Part shown: positions 16,034 through 25,110 of the stretch, one piece after another | Numbering within the stretch: position 1 is the stretch's first letter | How the letters are laid out: each line of letters begins with the position of its first letter | IMG/VR virus record: IMGVR_UViG_3300043465_002540 | Coordinates: 1 to 58,786 of that record | Direction: 5' to 3' (one strand) | Source of the DNA: a virus | Length of the DNA: 58,786 nucleotides | Made by a program: the position numbers and the translations under genes | Notes under the pieces: generated by a model | What the model saw: only the letters and a program-made list of their open reading frames with translations | What the model was told of the DNA's origin: nothing | Databases searched by the model: none

Positions 16034-16293
16034 AGAACTTCGGGTTATCTGAAAAAGAGCTAAAGCAGATCGTAGACAATGTTCATCCCGAGGGATGGAC
16101 GCGAAAGAAGATTCCTGGTAAAAAGAAGGAGGAACTAGAGCCTTCGGCCGAGCAGCTAGAAGCGGTAAGGATTCATTTGGAGTCTATTTACATGCTAGAC
16201 AAGCGCAAGGCTTATCTTCAGCAGCTAGTTGACCGATTGAGGCCAGAGGTAGAAGGTCGAAAAGTGCCATCAGGCAGTGGGCGCCCGGCCTAA
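16030..16293 (+). CDS. hypothetical basic protein (87 aa)
   Basis: Starts at the ATGA overlap after AAGGA. Lys/Glu-rich and helical, with IPGKKKEELEP and a likely coiled-coil end. Its stop codon lies in the loop of structured element C, so its last codons are part of that element. Confidence 0.55.
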   Translation: MKNFGLSEKELKQIVDNVHPEGWTRKKIPGKKKEELEPSAEQLEAVRIHLESIYMLDKRKAYLQQLVDRLRPEVEGRKVPSGSGRPA

Positions 16294-16328
16294 AGGCGGG
16301 CGGCGCTGATCCTGAAGGGCGCCCGGAG
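16278..16328 (+). ncRNA. Structured intergenic element, copy C
   Basis: Third copy. GCCCG and CC arms pair with GG and CGGGC around a TAAA loop that contains the stop codon of the upstream gene. GGCGC (16302-16306) pairs with GCGCC (16319-16323) around TGATCCTGAAGG. It shares CCTAAAG and GATCCTG with copies A and B, while the stem bases differ but still pair. The ribosome-binding GGAG of the next gene sits at its 3' edge, so the stem could affect its access. Confidence 0.5.
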
Positions 16329-16333
16329 CGAAG

Positions 16334-16693
16334 ATGCTGAACGAAGCAGACATAATAAATATCGCAAGCACTTACCTTGATGCCTATCGTGGCGTACTGG
16401 TAATTGATCCGCTGTTGCGATTTAGCGTTAGAACGGTTGGCTCCGGCCCTGTTGCCGAAACTATAAAAGACGCAAACAGTAAACTCAGCTGGATATTGCA
16501 GCTAAATGCAAACCAGCACAGCACTATCGAAGACGTAAGGGACTCAGCAATTGAGTTCCTAGCTAACATAATGCTAGTTGACATGGATTTGCTAGAGAGT
16601 GACCTTGTAAAAGACATAAAAGAGCGAATTAGTTGTAGGCTCTTCTGCGCACTTCAAAACATGCTGCCTGACCTAGCGGATGAAGAAGAATGA
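16334..16693 (+). CDS. hypothetical protein (119 aa)
   Basis: The ATG follows GGAG at 6 nt, immediately after structured element C. It is a helical acidic protein ending LADEEE, with no recognised domain. It overlaps the next start. Confidence 0.55.
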   Translation: MLNEADIINIASTYLDAYRGVLVIDPLLRFSVRTVGSGPVAETIKDANSKLSWILQLNANQHSTIEDVRDSAIEFLANIMLVDMDLLESDLVKDIKERISCRLFCALQNMLPDLADEEE

Positions 16694-16881
16694 AGAATGT
16701 TCAAATTGCCAGCCTAGTGTGCGTAGAGTGGGATCGCGAAAGCGACCGGGTTTTTCTTAAGTTTGAAGTATTCGACAGCAAGTACAAAGACTTTGCGCTG
16801 CGTGTTGCCGGTCGAGACGATATCGCTCTTAACCTGATAGGCGAGCGACTAGAGGCAGAAATGCCAGACGAGGAGGCGTGA
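16690..16881 (+). CDS. hypothetical protein (63 aa)
   Basis: ATGA overlap with the previous gene. It is a small strand-rich protein with an acidic end; nothing more is recognisable. Confidence 0.5.
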   Translation: MKNVQIASLVCVEWDRESDRVFLKFEVFDSKYKDFALRVAGRDDIALNLIGERLEAEMPDEEA

Positions 16882-17216
16882 TGCCACAATATCTTTATCG
16901 CTGTGACAAATGCGGCTTTAGCAAGAAGCACTATTTTAACCACGACAGCAAGCGCACAGTCAGCTGCGGCAAATGCGGTGAAGTAGAGGCTTATACCCGA
17001 AGAGTCGGTACATTTAATACTCATGTGAATTACCAGACCATGGCCGAAATCATGGAGCACGAGATTGACCCGCTTGTCAATCGAACCTATGAAAAGATTG
17101 GTACGGAGCTGGTAAATGGTGATGTGCAGACTCTACAGAATCTGGTCGGCGACCAGAAGATGAAGGACACCTTTTACGAGGACGACACTTGGGTCGACCC
17201 GCTGGACATGCCCTGA
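16881..17216 (+). CDS. FmdB-like zinc-ribbon protein
   Basis: 111 residues. The N-terminus MPQYLYRCDKCGFSKKH followed by SCGKCGEV gives two CxxC knuckles of a zinc ribbon, in the form of the FmdB putative regulatory family. An AGGAGG stands just before the ATG at 16881; the GTG at 16878 is less likely. The remaining two thirds are acidic and unrecognised. Nucleic-acid or protein binding is possible. Confidence 0.65.
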   Translation: MPQYLYRCDKCGFSKKHYFNHDSKRTVSCGKCGEVEAYTRRVGTFNTHVNYQTMAEIMEHEIDPLVNRTYEKIGTELVNGDVQTLQNLVGDQKMKDTFYEDDTWVDPLDMP

Positions 17217-17217
17217 T

Positions 17218-17661
17218 ATGATAGATGCTAAGAGATTGCACAAGTATCTTTATCTTGCGGACGTGGCAGTCTGCTGTGATATATGCGGAAAAGATACTTG
17301 GACTTGCACCCTACCAGAGAATGAAATCTTCGTAGAGCATCGCTGGCACCATGCCACCTGTCCGCTTCAAGGAAGAGCAGATGTCTATAGCGACTGGGGA
17401 GGTCATCTTGATCCGGAAGTTGCCCCATGGAGCGGCAAGGTTGTGCTGAGTGCTAGGTTTGACCAAGGCAAACGCATTCATACACTGTGGCTAGAGACAC
17501 ATGATTCAAAGCGCTATCGTATAGTTCCTATTTCAGAGTTCGGATTGTATGACGCAGACCCTTGCTTGCTTGACGGCAAAGATGTGCATATAGTCGGCAG
17601 CCTTGTTAACAACGAAACAATTTACTACTCAATGATGATGCAGAGGTTTGAACATGAGTGA
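17218..17661 (+). CDS. hypothetical protein with CxxC pair
   Basis: 147 residues. CCDICGKDTWTC near the N-terminus and HHATC may form a zinc site. The C-terminal half looks like a small OB-type barrel (SGKVVLSARFDQGKRIHTLWL). No family is recognised. It overlaps the dUTPase start. Confidence 0.5.
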   Translation: MIDAKRLHKYLYLADVAVCCDICGKDTWTCTLPENEIFVEHRWHHATCPLQGRADVYSDWGGHLDPEVAPWSGKVVLSARFDQGKRIHTLWLETHDSKRYRIVPISEFGLYDADPCLLDGKDVHIVGSLVNNETIYYSMMMQRFEHE

Positions 17662-18166
17662 TCAGGAAACACCGGTTTTTCATTTTTGTCGATCAACGCT
17701 TAGCCCACACATCGATGCTTCTTTTCTACCCAAGAAGCAGAATAATGGCGACGCCGGATTTGATGTACGCGCAGTAATCCTGGATGATAATGGCGAGCCG
17801 GGATCAATTGCTCTTCAGCCAGATCAGGCTGTCAAAATTGATCTCGGTATTCGAGTGATTGCTCCTCCTGGCTGGTGGCTTCAGCTAAATCCGCGTAGCA
17901 GTACATTTGCCAAACTGCATCTTGCCTGCCTTGTTGGCGTTGTCGACAACGGCTATGAAGGACCTATGATGTTGGCTGGCAAGTATCTGCCGCCGTCAAA
18001 TGAAACGATTACGATTAAACACGGTGATCGAATTGGTCAGCTCATTCCGATGCGACTCGAGCAGATGGATGCTCGCTGGGTATCGGAAGAAGAGTTTGAC
18101 CTACTAAGCCGCTCGCGTAACAATACTCGCGGCACAGGCGGATTCGGCAGCAGCGGAACGAACTGA
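17654..18166 (+). CDS. dut: dUTP diphosphatase
   Basis: 170 residues with all five trimeric dUTPase motifs in order: DAGFDVRA, NPRSST, GVVDNGYEG, GDRIGQLIP and the C-terminal P-loop-like RGTGGFGSSG. It hydrolyses dUTP to dUMP and pyrophosphate, which keeps uracil out of phage DNA and feeds dTMP synthesis. With the thymidylate kinase at 30.06 kb it forms a thymidine nucleotide branch. The ATG at 17654 is preferred over an in-frame TTG at 17648. Confidence 0.95.
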   Translation: MSDQETPVFHFCRSTLSPHIDASFLPKKQNNGDAGFDVRAVILDDNGEPGSIALQPDQAVKIDLGIRVIAPPGWWLQLNPRSSTFAKLHLACLVGVVDNGYEGPMMLAGKYLPPSNETITIKHGDRIGQLIPMRLEQMDARWVSEEEFDLLSRSRNNTRGTGGFGSSGTN

Positions 18167-18183
18167 AGGGACAAGGCAGGAAG

Positions 18184-19755
18184 TTGAAACCACTCAAAGA
18201 GCATTATCCATTTCCTGCCTTTCGCCCTGGCGTAGAGGAGCTGCTTGACGCGCTAGACAGCAGCGAGCAAAAGAAATACTTTATTATACGCGGCAGAACA
18301 GGGTCAGGCAAAAGCGCAATTTCAGTTGCACTTTCGCGAAAGTACGAAGCACACATCCTAACTGCCACTAAGCTCCTACAGGACCAGTATTCAGGCACTC
18401 CTGTATTCAATGCGGAGTTCGTGCTCAAAGGCAAGAGCAATTATTCTTGTACTATTTCTGGCGGCAGCATGTCTGATGCGCCATGTGGTAGCAGGAAGCT
18501 GCTTCAGCTAGGTAAGGCAAAATACAGCTTGCCGGAGAATACGCAGGCCGAGTTGCGACAGGCATGTGCCAAAAATAACAGGTGCGAGTATTACCAGAAA
18601 AAGTATGCACTGCCGCATACAGCTGGCGGGATCCTGAACTATGACCTGGCATTTTCTAGCGCCTTTACCGGAAAAGCTATTATCCTTGACGAAGCACATA
18701 ACTTCATCGACAAGGTGCTGGACTTCTATTCTCTAGAGATTCCTGTAAAACGCATCGTCTCGCTGCTTAAAATAAAAGACCTGCCAAATCAAACCAATTA
18801 CGCTGACTGGCTAAAGCGTGTTCGCGGTGCTGCGGCTATCCGTGCCGAAGTATCATCTGATGCAAAAACAATCGAGCAGTGTAAGCAGATCGCAGACCGA
18901 GTATCTGCCATTCTACAGGAGGCGCGCCTGCCAGGCGACTTCTATGTAGACTCAGAAAACGAAAAGGTGCAGATTAAACCAATCTATCCGCATAGCATTG
19001 CGCATAAATTTTTGTCGCGCTTTGAAAAGATCTTTTTTCTTTCAGCCACAATAGACGCAAAGTTTGCAGAAGTACTTGGCCTTGAGCCCGAGCGCACAGC
19101 AGAATTTAATCTAGAGTCCAGCTTTCCACTTGAAAATCGGCCTATTTACTTTCCGAAAGACATACCTACGATCAACTACTCTACCAAGTTTGATCGCAGC
19201 CTGCCTTGTATCCAGTTGCTTGATTCAATTCTAGAGCGGCATCAGGGCCAACGCGGAATTATACACACCTCGAATTATCGAGTATTTAATGCGCTACAGC
19301 TAATGTACGGCACAAATAAGCGCTTTACTTGGGTCGAACAGGGTGCCAATAAAAGCCTGGCGCTATCGGCGCATCGGGCACAACCAGACTCTGTATTAGT
19401 AAGTCCTTCCATGATGGAAGGCGTAGACCTTGCAGGCGATCTAGGCAGGTTTCAGGTTATTCTAAAACTGCCGTTTCCAGCCCGTTCGGACTACATGGAA
19501 GCGCTAAATAACGCCATGCCAGGTATCTATGAAATGGCAACCCGTAATGCTCTAGTGCAGGCATATGGTCGCGCGGTAAGATCAGATGATGACTGGGCTC
19601 ATACTTATGTGCTGGACGGTAGCTTGCGATTTATGCTTGAAAGTATCGATTCATATTTTGCTAAAGCAGTACGCATGGGTTCATGGGAAAAGCTCAAGGG
19701 AGCTTTGCAGTCTGGTGCTATTGGCCAAGATATAAAAGCAAAGCAGGAGAAGTGA
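18184..19755 (+). CDS. XPD/DinG-like superfamily 2 DNA helicase
   Basis: 523 residues. Walker A GRTGSGKS (37-44), four cysteines at 89, 101, 128 and 134 placed like the iron-sulfur cluster of XPD/DinG helicases, and DEAH (169-172). The motor's second half shows FFLSATID, MMEGVDLAGD and YGRAVRSDDD. Such enzymes unwind DNA 5' to 3'. The start is TTG after AAGGCAGGA. The stop overlaps the AAA+ gene, suggesting joint expression. A repair or replication-fork role is likely. Confidence 0.88.
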   Translation: MKPLKEHYPFPAFRPGVEELLDALDSSEQKKYFIIRGRTGSGKSAISVALSRKYEAHILTATKLLQDQYSGTPVFNAEFVLKGKSNYSCTISGGSMSDAPCGSRKLLQLGKAKYSLPENTQAELRQACAKNNRCEYYQKKYALPHTAGGILNYDLAFSSAFTGKAIILDEAHNFIDKVLDFYSLEIPVKRIVSLLKIKDLPNQTNYADWLKRVRGAAAIRAEVSSDAKTIEQCKQIADRVSAILQEARLPGDFYVDSENEKVQIKPIYPHSIAHKFLSRFEKIFFLSATIDAKFAEVLGLEPERTAEFNLESSFPLENRPIYFPKDIPTINYSTKFDRSLPCIQLLDSILERHQGQRGIIHTSNYRVFNALQLMYGTNKRFTWVEQGANKSLALSAHRAQPDSVLVSPSMMEGVDLAGDLGRFQVILKLPFPARSDYMEALNNAMPGIYEMATRNALVQAYGRAVRSDDDWAHTYVLDGSLRFMLESIDSYFAKAVRMGSWEKLKGALQSGAIGQDIKAKQEK

Positions 19756-21059
19756 TGGCAGAGAAAAATTTCTTGGACAAGCTAAAGCAGAAGGCCGGCG
19801 AAGTATTAGGTCACCCGTATTTGCAGCAGGCTTCGTCGCTGGGAAATAATCTGCTTGAAATTACTGCTAATCTCACGCACAATAAAAATCCGCTCAGCAT
19901 TGGATCTGCTGTGCTTGCTGGAGCAAATGTAATTGCGGATGCCCTGAACGTCGAATTCACCAATCCTATAAACTTCTACGCATCAAAGCACGACCTGCGC
20001 GTACATGACGGACACCTTCACAAGCTCCTGTTGCGCTCCGGAGTTACCAGCCAATTCCCGCTCGCAACTGTTCTTAAGTATGATACAATGAGTTTTGTAA
20101 AGCTGGCTTTTAGCGAAGAGTCGGCCATGTACTGGATTAAGCAAGTGCCACAGGTAAAGTCGTATGACGTCTATGCTGCGACAGACGAATCTGCAAATCA
20201 ATACTGGGTTAGTCCTAATTTCGACAGCTCATTGGTACACAATTTTCTGTGGAGTAAGTTTAAAAACGGCATAAATCTATCCTATGGCAGCTCTGCTGAT
20301 GATCATTCAGGACTAGACGTAGAAATCTCAGAGCTTCCAGACCTAGGGACATATACCGAGCTAACCGAGCGGTCTGCTGCGGAAATGGTCGACTACATCA
20401 AGCTTTCAAAGAGCATTGGAATAAGCCGCAGCTTCCTGCTGTACGGCAAGCCTGGAACTGGCAAGACAAGCTGGACCGAGCAGATCGCGAAGTCATTCGG
20501 TAGCCGGCTTGTCAAGGTAGACTCCTCATTCTTAGAGCAAGTAGATAATAAAGAGATTGAGCAGATCCTGTCGCTGCTTAAGCCAGAGCTGGTACTGTTT
20601 GACGATTTTGATCGGGTTGATTTCGAAGAATTCGAAGGCAAGTTCCTCTATATAACCGAGAACTTAAAGCGCAAATATCCTAATATTGCGTTCTTTGCTA
20701 CCGCCAACAACACCGAGGTCATTGGCGAAGCTCTTATGCGACCAGGCCGTTTTGATGAGAAGTACGAGTTCTCTTGCCCAACATCAAAAGCTTGCCTAGA
20801 GATAATGGACGTTTACGCTAAGAATCTTGGCGTGCAAATTGATGCTGCGGATGCCATGCTAGCGATATCAAAATACAGCCTTACTCCGGCAGAGTGCAAG
20901 GAGATAGTTCTGCGGTTGCGCCTACGCCCCGGCCTCAAGATAAAGGCGATAGTTGCAGATCTTAAGAAGTTTGAGATCACTGACGACAATGACGGTGAGC
21001 CCTTGCCAGAGCAAGGCGCAAAAAAGCGCGGTCGCCCGCGAAAGAACCCAGAAGAATGA
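19755..21059 (+). CDS. AAA+ ATPase, BCS1-like, with AT-hook-like tail
   Basis: 434 residues. The AAA+ module has Walker A GKPGTGKT (about 231-238), Walker B LVLFDDFD, sensor ATANN and the RPGRFDEKYEF segment that carries the arginine finger in BCS1/FtsH-type ATPases. The N-terminal 200 residues are not recognised and may bind substrate. The last residues, KKRGRPRKNPEE, match the AT-hook core RGRP, suggesting DNA binding. AGGAGA precedes the ATG. Its substrate is unknown. Confidence 0.8.
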   Translation: MAEKNFLDKLKQKAGEVLGHPYLQQASSLGNNLLEITANLTHNKNPLSIGSAVLAGANVIADALNVEFTNPINFYASKHDLRVHDGHLHKLLLRSGVTSQFPLATVLKYDTMSFVKLAFSEESAMYWIKQVPQVKSYDVYAATDESANQYWVSPNFDSSLVHNFLWSKFKNGINLSYGSSADDHSGLDVEISELPDLGTYTELTERSAAEMVDYIKLSKSIGISRSFLLYGKPGTGKTSWTEQIAKSFGSRLVKVDSSFLEQVDNKEIEQILSLLKPELVLFDDFDRVDFEEFEGKFLYITENLKRKYPNIAFFATANNTEVIGEALMRPGRFDEKYEFSCPTSKACLEIMDVYAKNLGVQIDAADAMLAISKYSLTPAECKEIVLRLRLRPGLKIKAIVADLKKFEITDDNDGEPLPEQGAKKRGRPRKNPEE

Positions 21060-22129
21060 AAAAGATTAATTTTGTATCTCCTATAAAGACCCAGATGGGA
21101 TATGCCCAGATGGCTCGTCTTATCTGGCCTGCACTAAAGCAGGCGGGTCAGGTCGGATGCCATGACATAGATATGCAAACCACGGGCGCCGAATTAGGGC
21201 CTGTTAATCGCGAAATGCTTGCCGCCAAATTTAACAGCAGCCCTGATGTTACCATAGTTAACATGGTACCAGTATTGTGGCGGCGACTGGCTGGACAGAG
21301 CAGGAATATAGGCTATACCACATTTGAAGCCGACAGCATTCCGCGCGACTGGACACAGACTATAAACTCTTTTGACTGCTGCTGGACAACATCTGAGTGG
21401 AACAAGTCAGTCATGGAGAACTCTGGAGTACTTAAGCCAATCCGCGTTGTCACTCCTATCGCTGAGGCACCGGCTGTAACTGCGCCAGAGGAAGAAAAAT
21501 TTACCTTCTTAGCTTCATTCCAGTGGAGTGAGCGCAAGAATCCCGGCGCGCTTATAAAGGCATTCTGCGCTGCATTTAATGGCAGCCCGGATGTGCGACT
21601 AGTAATTAAGACGCACGTAAGCTCTAATGCAGCTGCATCGAGTACTGCCGTGCAAAAAGATATTGCATCTTTGCTGTCTGGCATACAGACTCGCAAACCT
21701 CCAGATATAAAAGTAAACTGCAATATCGAGTCGGCCGCCAGCATCCAAAAGCTTAATGCTTCGTCGCATGCTCATTTTAGCATGTCTCATGGAGAAGGCT
21801 GGGGGCTTCCTGCATGGGAAGCGGCTCTAGCTGGCAAGCCGGTAATAGCTCCAGGTTGGTCGGCAACATCTGAGTGGCTTGGTAGCAACTATCCGTACAA
21901 GGTGCGATATAATATGACTCCGGTATCTGGAGTTAGCCGAGAGATCTCTCCATTCTTTGATATCTCAATGAGCTGGGCAGAGCCACACATTGATGATGCT
22001 GTAGACAAGCTGCGATATGTGGTAAAGAACTATTCGACAGCAGCCGAAGTTGCACGGCAGCGTGCGGCAGAGCTGCTGCAAGAATACAGTGAAGAACGTA
22101 CGCTGTCCGCTATAATCAATAGCATCTGA
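21056..22129 (+). CDS. Glycosyltransferase, GT4-type (GT-B fold)
   Basis: 357 residues. The C-terminal domain has the GT4 donor-site pattern: SFQWSERKNPGALIKAF, HAHFSMSHGEGWGLPAWEA and GKPVIAPGWS, including the E-x7-E-like glutamates. The N-terminus is a second Rossmann-like half. It would transfer a sugar from a nucleotide donor; the acceptor is unknown (phage DNA, virion protein or host surface glycan). It starts inside the AAA+ stop codon. Confidence 0.85.
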   Translation: MKKINFVSPIKTQMGYAQMARLIWPALKQAGQVGCHDIDMQTTGAELGPVNREMLAAKFNSSPDVTIVNMVPVLWRRLAGQSRNIGYTTFEADSIPRDWTQTINSFDCCWTTSEWNKSVMENSGVLKPIRVVTPIAEAPAVTAPEEEKFTFLASFQWSERKNPGALIKAFCAAFNGSPDVRLVIKTHVSSNAAASSTAVQKDIASLLSGIQTRKPPDIKVNCNIESAASIQKLNASSHAHFSMSHGEGWGLPAWEAALAGKPVIAPGWSATSEWLGSNYPYKVRYNMTPVSGVSREISPFFDISMSWAEPHIDDAVDKLRYVVKNYSTAAEVARQRAAELLQEYSEERTLSAIINSI

Positions 22130-22139
22130 CTGGAGATAT

Positions 22140-22823
22140 ATGAACCTGGCCATGACAATGACGGCATTTCGCCGAGCAGATTACCTAAAGACTGTTCTTA
22201 AAAGCCTAGAGGGCAATTCTGGCACAGAAGACTATGTCCTGCATTTTGGCGTAGAACCGGTTGACCAGAACGTCATCAATGTATGTAGAGGCGTAAGCTT
22301 TATGCGTACGGTTACAACCGTAAATCCCGAGCGTCTAGGAGTACTCAAGAATCCATTCGAGCTGCTGCGCCGCACATTTGACACTGGCGCTGACGGAGTG
22401 TTATATCTAGAGGATGACGTCGTACTTAGTCCAGATGCAGTTGCAATGGCTTCTTGGTATTTCAATCATCCTGCTGCAAACAACTATATCTGTCTAAATC
22501 TATATAACCACGACAGTGTACCAGGAGCTGATCCAGCCGCTCTATTTGGCGGAGATAAATTCTCTGCCCTTGGTATCGGCATTACGCGCCATCAGTGGAA
22601 GACGCATTTCGAGCCAAACTGGGAAAAGGATAAGCGCGGCTGGGACTTCAGCATTACCGGCTTGCTTTCAAGCGGCATGAAGGTATTGCAGCCCCGCTAC
22701 TCCCGATCACACCATATCGGTCGCGAAGGCGGAATCCATTACCGAGCAGTGCTTCATGACAAGATGTATGTGAACAATGCTCTGTGGACTGGAAACGTCA
22801 GCGACTTTAAGATCGAGGAGTGA
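22140..22823 (+). CDS. Glycosyltransferase, GT-A fold (GT13/GNT-I-like)
   Basis: 227 residues. VLYLEDDVVLSPD holds the metal-binding E-D-D (DxD-type) motif, and KRGWDFSITGLL supplies the conserved W-D acid used by GNT-I-like enzymes. GGAG precedes the ATG. It forms a pair with the GT4 enzyme upstream, so two sequential sugar additions are plausible. Confidence 0.75.
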   Translation: MNLAMTMTAFRRADYLKTVLKSLEGNSGTEDYVLHFGVEPVDQNVINVCRGVSFMRTVTTVNPERLGVLKNPFELLRRTFDTGADGVLYLEDDVVLSPDAVAMASWYFNHPAANNYICLNLYNHDSVPGADPAALFGGDKFSALGIGITRHQWKTHFEPNWEKDKRGWDFSITGLLSSGMKVLQPRYSRSHHIGREGGIHYRAVLHDKMYVNNALWTGNVSDFKIEE

Positions 22824-22826
22824 GGA

Positions 22827-23390
22827 ATGAAAGGCGAAGTAATTCCATTTGGGCAGATCGCTCCTGACAAGCTAGTGGAAAAAACCCTTGTAGGTCTTGA
22901 GGCCGAGAAAGGTCGCTTCGAACTACACGAGGTGGTGACAAAGGTTGCTACAGGTCAAGATCACGCCGACATGCTAATCTGCCGCTCCTTTATAGAGCCA
23001 GACAAGATAAAGACGATTAGCTTCTGGACTGACCTTGAAAAGCAGATTTTTCTACCAGAAAAGGCCGCCAGCATCTCCGACTTTGTTTTCGTTGCGCCGC
23101 TGAATACATCTGCTTTAGCTAGCGATGCAGCACAAGCTGATCTGTCTAATGTAATCCTACGCGGAGAAAAAGCGCTTGTGTATTATGCTGAAAAGACCAT
23201 GTCTAGTGGACGCATTAAGTTTGCCCTCATTCAGCAGACTGGCAAAAACTTCGAGCTATATGAGCTGATGTCTGGTGCAGTACCTCGTCGCAGCAATCCT
23301 ATTAAGTTGTACACCAAGTATGATGTTGAGTGCAACACAAAGCGCCTCTCCAAGCTTGGCTACAAAGAAAAGCAACTGCACGCCAAATGA
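22827..23390 (+). CDS. hypothetical protein (187 aa)
   Basis: Follows the glycosyltransferase by 3 bases, with GAGTGAGGA as ribosome-binding site. It is a soluble mixed alpha/beta protein, with a basic C-terminus. No recognised motif. Confidence 0.6.
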   Translation: MKGEVIPFGQIAPDKLVEKTLVGLEAEKGRFELHEVVTKVATGQDHADMLICRSFIEPDKIKTISFWTDLEKQIFLPEKAASISDFVFVAPLNTSALASDAAQADLSNVILRGEKALVYYAEKTMSSGRIKFALIQQTGKNFELYELMSGAVPRRSNPIKLYTKYDVECNTKRLSKLGYKEKQLHAK

Positions 23391-23998
23391 AGCTCGAGTT
23401 ATACATAATCAGATATGGCAGCCGAGAAGAGTTGCTAGATTCAGAGCATTCTGATGTATGTGTAACAATCGTCATGGCCCTACCACCAGAAATACGCGCT
23501 AGGATTAGCGGAGTAGGACCAAGCTGGACGAGTAGTAGTGGAGATGGCAACGTTGAATTGCGTTTTTCTCCTGGCACATTTATAGTCAGCCGCGTAGACA
23601 GGAATATATTTGTACCGTTTTTTCTAGAGGATGCAGGTAGTTTTGGTTTGCTCCGCTGGCAAATGGCAAGATATGCTCGCACCGGATTATGGATTGAGCC
23701 ACGAGAAGGCATCAATTCTAGCACACTAGGATTTAGGACTCCGCATTCAAAATGGGAACGAGTGGAGATGTTTGCCCTGGTAGGTGCTGCTCCACTTATT
23801 TTTCCACTGTTAGTACTAGCTGACAATGTTTTAAAAACAGTCAGAAGGATAACTGGCTATTTTAAAAACGCGTTGCGCCGGGCGCTACCAACGCGCGCGC
23901 CCGCGCGGGCGCGCGGCGGGGCGGCGGCGGCGGCGGGGCCGCGCGCGGGGCGCGGGGGCGGGGGCGCCCGGCGCCGAACTTGGCAAGATATAAAATGA
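23387..23998 (+). CDS. membrane-anchored hypothetical protein with anomalous tail
   Basis: 203 residues starting at an ATGA overlap. A hydrophobic segment (MFALVGAAPLIFPLLVLA, about residues 125-142) predicts one membrane span after a soluble N-terminal domain. From about residue 165 the sequence becomes an Arg/Ala/Gly tail encoded by an 85-nt run of only G and C (23892-23976). That run is unlike anything around it and may be an assembly or sequencing artefact. The stop overlaps the ligase start. Confidence 0.5.
   Translation: MKLELYIIRYGSREELLDSEHSDVCVTIVMALPPEIRARISGVGPSWTSSSGDGNVELRFSPGTFIVSRVDRNIFVPFFLEDAGSFGLLRWQMARYARTGLWIEPREGINSSTLGFRTPHSKWERVEMFALVGAAPLIFPLLVLADNVLKTVRRITGYFKNALRRALPTRAPARARGGAAAAAGPRAGRGGGGARRRTWQDIK
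23892..23976. repeat. 85-nt run of only G and C with 22-nt palindrome
   Basis: Not one A or T occurs across 23892-23976 in a genome that is roughly half GC. The run begins with a perfect 22-nt palindrome (23894-23915) and continues with GGC triplet repeats and G-rich tracts that could form quadruplexes. It codes for the end of the membrane protein. Real insertion, expanded repeat and base-calling artefact are all possible. Confidence 0.6.
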
Positions 23999-25110
23999 GG
24001 TTTAATGTGAGTGAAGCTTTTTCAATGCCATCTCTTTATTCTAGGACTGAGACCGGTGCCGTCCAGGTTTGGATTGTAGAGGTCGAAGACAATCGCTTTA
24101 GAACAATCAGTGGCCAACTAGAGGGCAAGAAGATCACTTCAGAATGGACTGTCTGCCACGGCAAGAACACTGGTCGCAAGAATGCTACAACAGATGATCA
24201 GCAGGCACAGGCAGAAGCGGCTGCAAAGTGGAAAAAGAAGCTAGAGTCGGGCTACCGCGAATCGGTAGACCAGATTGACCAGCGAGCCTTTATCGAACCG
24301 ATGCTTGCCAAAAACTACCCGGACTACGCCGACGAGATCCGGTTCCCGGTGTTCTCCCAGCCAAAGTATGACGGCATCCGCTGTGTGGTAGATGCCTCTT
24401 CTATGCGCACCAGGAACGGTAAGGCTATCCTTAGTGCACCCCATATTCAGGCAGCCCTTGCCCCGATTTTTGAAAAATTTCCAAATTTGGTGCTTGATGG
24501 CGAGCTGTACTGCGACAAGCTTGCAAACGACTTTAACAAGATTTGTTCGCTAGTTAAGAAAACAAAACCAGCGGAAGCTGACCTTGTTGAGAGCGCTGTC
24601 AGCATTCAATACTGGATTTATGATATCGCAGACTCCTCTCTAGCATTTTCGCAGCGAACTGCCTGGATAAAAGACAATATCCCCGCCAGCGATTGCATAA
24701 AGATCGTTCCTACTGAGCAAGTAGACGACGCTAGCCGGCTAGATGCACTGTACACCAAGTACATGGACGAGGGTTACGAAGGACAGATGGTGCGCCTCGA
24801 CAGCAAGTACGAGTTCAAGCGCAGTCGCTCGCTCCTAAAGCGCAAGGAATTCGTTGACGAGGAGTTCAAGATCCTAGGAATTATCGAGGGCGAAGGCAAC
24901 AAGACCGGCATGGCCGGGTCAATGATCTTTAAAAATGCCGCCGGATCGCAATTTAATTCAAACATAAAGGGTGACCGGGAATACCTGCGCAGTCTGCTGC
25001 TAAACTCAGGGACAATCGTAGGCAAGCTTGCAACAGTAAAATACTTCAATCTAACGCCTGATGGCGTGCCGCGTTTTCCTTATGTCGTGGCAATCAGAGA
25101 TTACGAGTGA
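23995..25110 (+). CDS. lig: ATP-dependent DNA ligase
   Basis: 371 residues. The adenylation site is QPKYDGIR with the nucleophilic lysine, followed by LDGELY (motif III), DEGYEGQMVR (motif IV) and LLKRKEF (motif V), then an OB-fold end. The first 90 residues (VQVWIVEVEDN ... GRKNATTDDQQAQ) look like the WGR-type N-terminal module common in phage ligases. It seals nicks in phage DNA. The ATG lies on the preceding stop codon; an upstream TTG is less likely. Confidence 0.92.
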   Translation: MRFNVSEAFSMPSLYSRTETGAVQVWIVEVEDNRFRTISGQLEGKKITSEWTVCHGKNTGRKNATTDDQQAQAEAAAKWKKKLESGYRESVDQIDQRAFIEPMLAKNYPDYADEIRFPVFSQPKYDGIRCVVDASSMRTRNGKAILSAPHIQAALAPIFEKFPNLVLDGELYCDKLANDFNKICSLVKKTKPAEADLVESAVSIQYWIYDIADSSLAFSQRTAWIKDNIPASDCIKIVPTEQVDDASRLDALYTKYMDEGYEGQMVRLDSKYEFKRSRSLLKRKEFVDEEFKILGIIEGEGNKTGMAGSMIFKNAAGSQFNSNIKGDREYLRSLLLNSGTIVGKLATVKYFNLTPDGVPRFPYVVAIRDYE

